This document shows positions 63,447-64,000 of a stretch of DNA of 64,000 nt, piece after piece. Source of the DNA: Porphyrobacter sp. LM 6. GTDB taxonomy: Bacteria; Pseudomonadota; Alphaproteobacteria; Sphingomonadales; Sphingomonadaceae. Position 1 is the stretch's first letter, and each line of letters opens with the position of its first letter. The notes under the pieces were generated by a model. The model was not told the DNA's origin and did not search any database. It saw only the letters and a list, made by a program, of their open reading frames with translations. Location of the stretch: contig NZ_CP017113.1 of assembly GCF_001720465.1 (NCBI RefSeq), positions 806,001-870,000 of the forward strand, written 5' to 3'. The translations under genes and the position numbers were made by a program.

Positions 63447-64000
63447 CTATCCCCAGTAATAGAAGACACTGATGACATGCGCGGCCAGCGCTGCGAGCAG
63501 CGCGATGGTGACCGGGATGTGCACGAACAGCCAGACATCGAGCAGCGCTTTCAAGCGCAACTGCCGCCGGATCTGCGCGAGCTGCGCGCTGCGCTTGCCG
63601 AGCAGCACCCTGACCCGTTCTTCTGCCCCCTTGTTGTCGGCCATCGTTCGGAAATCGTCCGGCAAGCCAGCCAGTGCACGCGCCGTCGCGCAGCGCGGAT
63701 AACGCCCGGTTAGCCGCGCCCAGACTCCGCCGGAAAAGGTGTCCTGTGCCAGCGCAGCCAGCACCAGATCGGCCTGCTGGCGTCCGAGCGGCTGGGCGGC
63801 CTGTTCCAGCTGGCGATCAATCGCGGCCAGCGCCTCGATCATCTGCGTGCGGGTCATCTCCTTGCGGTTGGCGCTGAGTCGCGCGGGCAGCGTGGCATAG
63901 ACCGCGATGCCGTATATCCCCGAGACAATCACCAGCATCATCAGCGCCCAGGCCAGCGTGTGCACGTTCCAGCCGAGCTGGAACCCGGTGTGGAGCGTGC
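63447..64000 (-). CDS. Membrane protein of the multiheme cluster, 3' part (5' end outside window)
   Basis: The visible 184 residues begin LHTGFQLGWNVHTLAWALMM and include two strong transmembrane helices (one near the visible start, LAWALMMLVIVSGIYGIAVY, and one near the end, VHIPVTIALLAALAAHVISV) with a helical soluble segment between. Histidines in and near the helices could bind heme b, as in quinol-oxidising cytochrome b proteins; this is inference. It lies 3 bp upstream of the FHA-cytochrome gene, so the two are coupled. The gene continues beyond base 64000. Confidence 0.7.
   Translation of the reverse strand, partial: TLHTGFQLGWNVHTLAWALMMLVIVSGIYGIAVYATLPARLSANRKEMTRTQMIEALAAIDRQLEQAAQPLGRQQADLVLAALAQDTFSGGVWARLTGRYPRCATARALAGLPDDFRTMADNKGAEERVRVLLGKRSAQLAQIRRQLRLKALLDVWLFVHIPVTIALLAALAAHVISVFYYWG

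Noticed and set aside
1..64000. CRISPR arrays, insertion sequences, prophage
   Set aside because: No regularly spaced repeats, transposase motifs or phage structural genes were seen.

Overview
The window is a high-GC chromosomal segment of an alphaproteobacterium, most likely of the Sphingomonadales and probably Erythrobacteraceae (family level is inference). Support comes from the PhyR-NepR-EcfG general stress locus, a SigF-NrsF pair, class I PHA synthase with a lysine/alanine-rich phasin, the membrane-anchored cytochrome c opposite prephenate dehydratase, and alphaproteobacterial sigma-factor promoter motifs that match base for base. A perfect 16-bp parS palindrome at 22915-22930 suggests the segment lies in the origin-proximal part of the chromosome. 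No insertion sequence, prophage or CRISPR array was seen, and no gap longer than 300 bp lacks a gene.

Layout. 1-2.9 kb: partial EamA transporter and two different L,D-transpeptidases around a small membrane protein. 2.9-8.8 kb (minus strand): sigF-nrsF with an autoregulatory promoter, then ispG, a thioredoxin-like lipoprotein, mntP, a class II deacetylase-like hydrolase and an FAD-dependent oxidoreductase. 8.9-12.6 kb: SDR, GNAT, an exported isoaspartyl peptidase with an odd internal insertion, a dispersed palindromic repeat, and a class A beta-lactamase. 12.6-18.9 kb: a tightly coupled DUF4129-DUF4350-MoxR-DUF58-SpoIIM-RDD operon. 19-29.3 kb: housekeeping genes (pheA, cytochrome c, rlmE, ppx/gppA, tRNA-Gln, LOG protein, thiD with an apparent frameshift, glmM, a DAACS symporter, a PuuD-like membrane protein).

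29.4-33.3 kb is a complete general stress response module: ecfG-nepR, a divergent CHASE-HWE sensor kinase, phyR, and a GsrN-like small RNA with a C-rich loop and strong terminator. EcfG-type promoters can be read in front of all of these. 33.3-46.9 kb: acyltransferase, fatty-acid desaturase, clpS-lptF-lptG, phasin and phaC, an AlaC-type aminotransferase, then a group of poorly known genes (membrane-tethered HTH protein, small unknowns, RadC-like JAB protein, winged-helix protein), an enoyl-CoA hydratase and a thioesterase. tRNA-Cys and tRNA-Thr follow at 47.8-48.0 kb.

48-64 kb is the most unusual part. It begins with a FecR-domain protein, a TPR/beta-barrel outer-membrane protein and a CHASE2 adenylate cyclase. 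Then comes a plus-strand run with overlapping or nearly touching ends: a five-heme cytochrome c, a lipoprotein with two HbpS-like domains, a 612-residue predicted outer-membrane barrel, and a 1336-residue decaheme cytochrome with C-terminal LVIVD repeats. Facing it on the minus strand are an FHA-transmembrane-decaheme fusion and a membrane protein that runs off the window end. Together these encode about 25 c-type hemes plus a barrel. I propose it as a candidate, possibly undescribed, trans-envelope electron-transfer system; this is inference from gene content.
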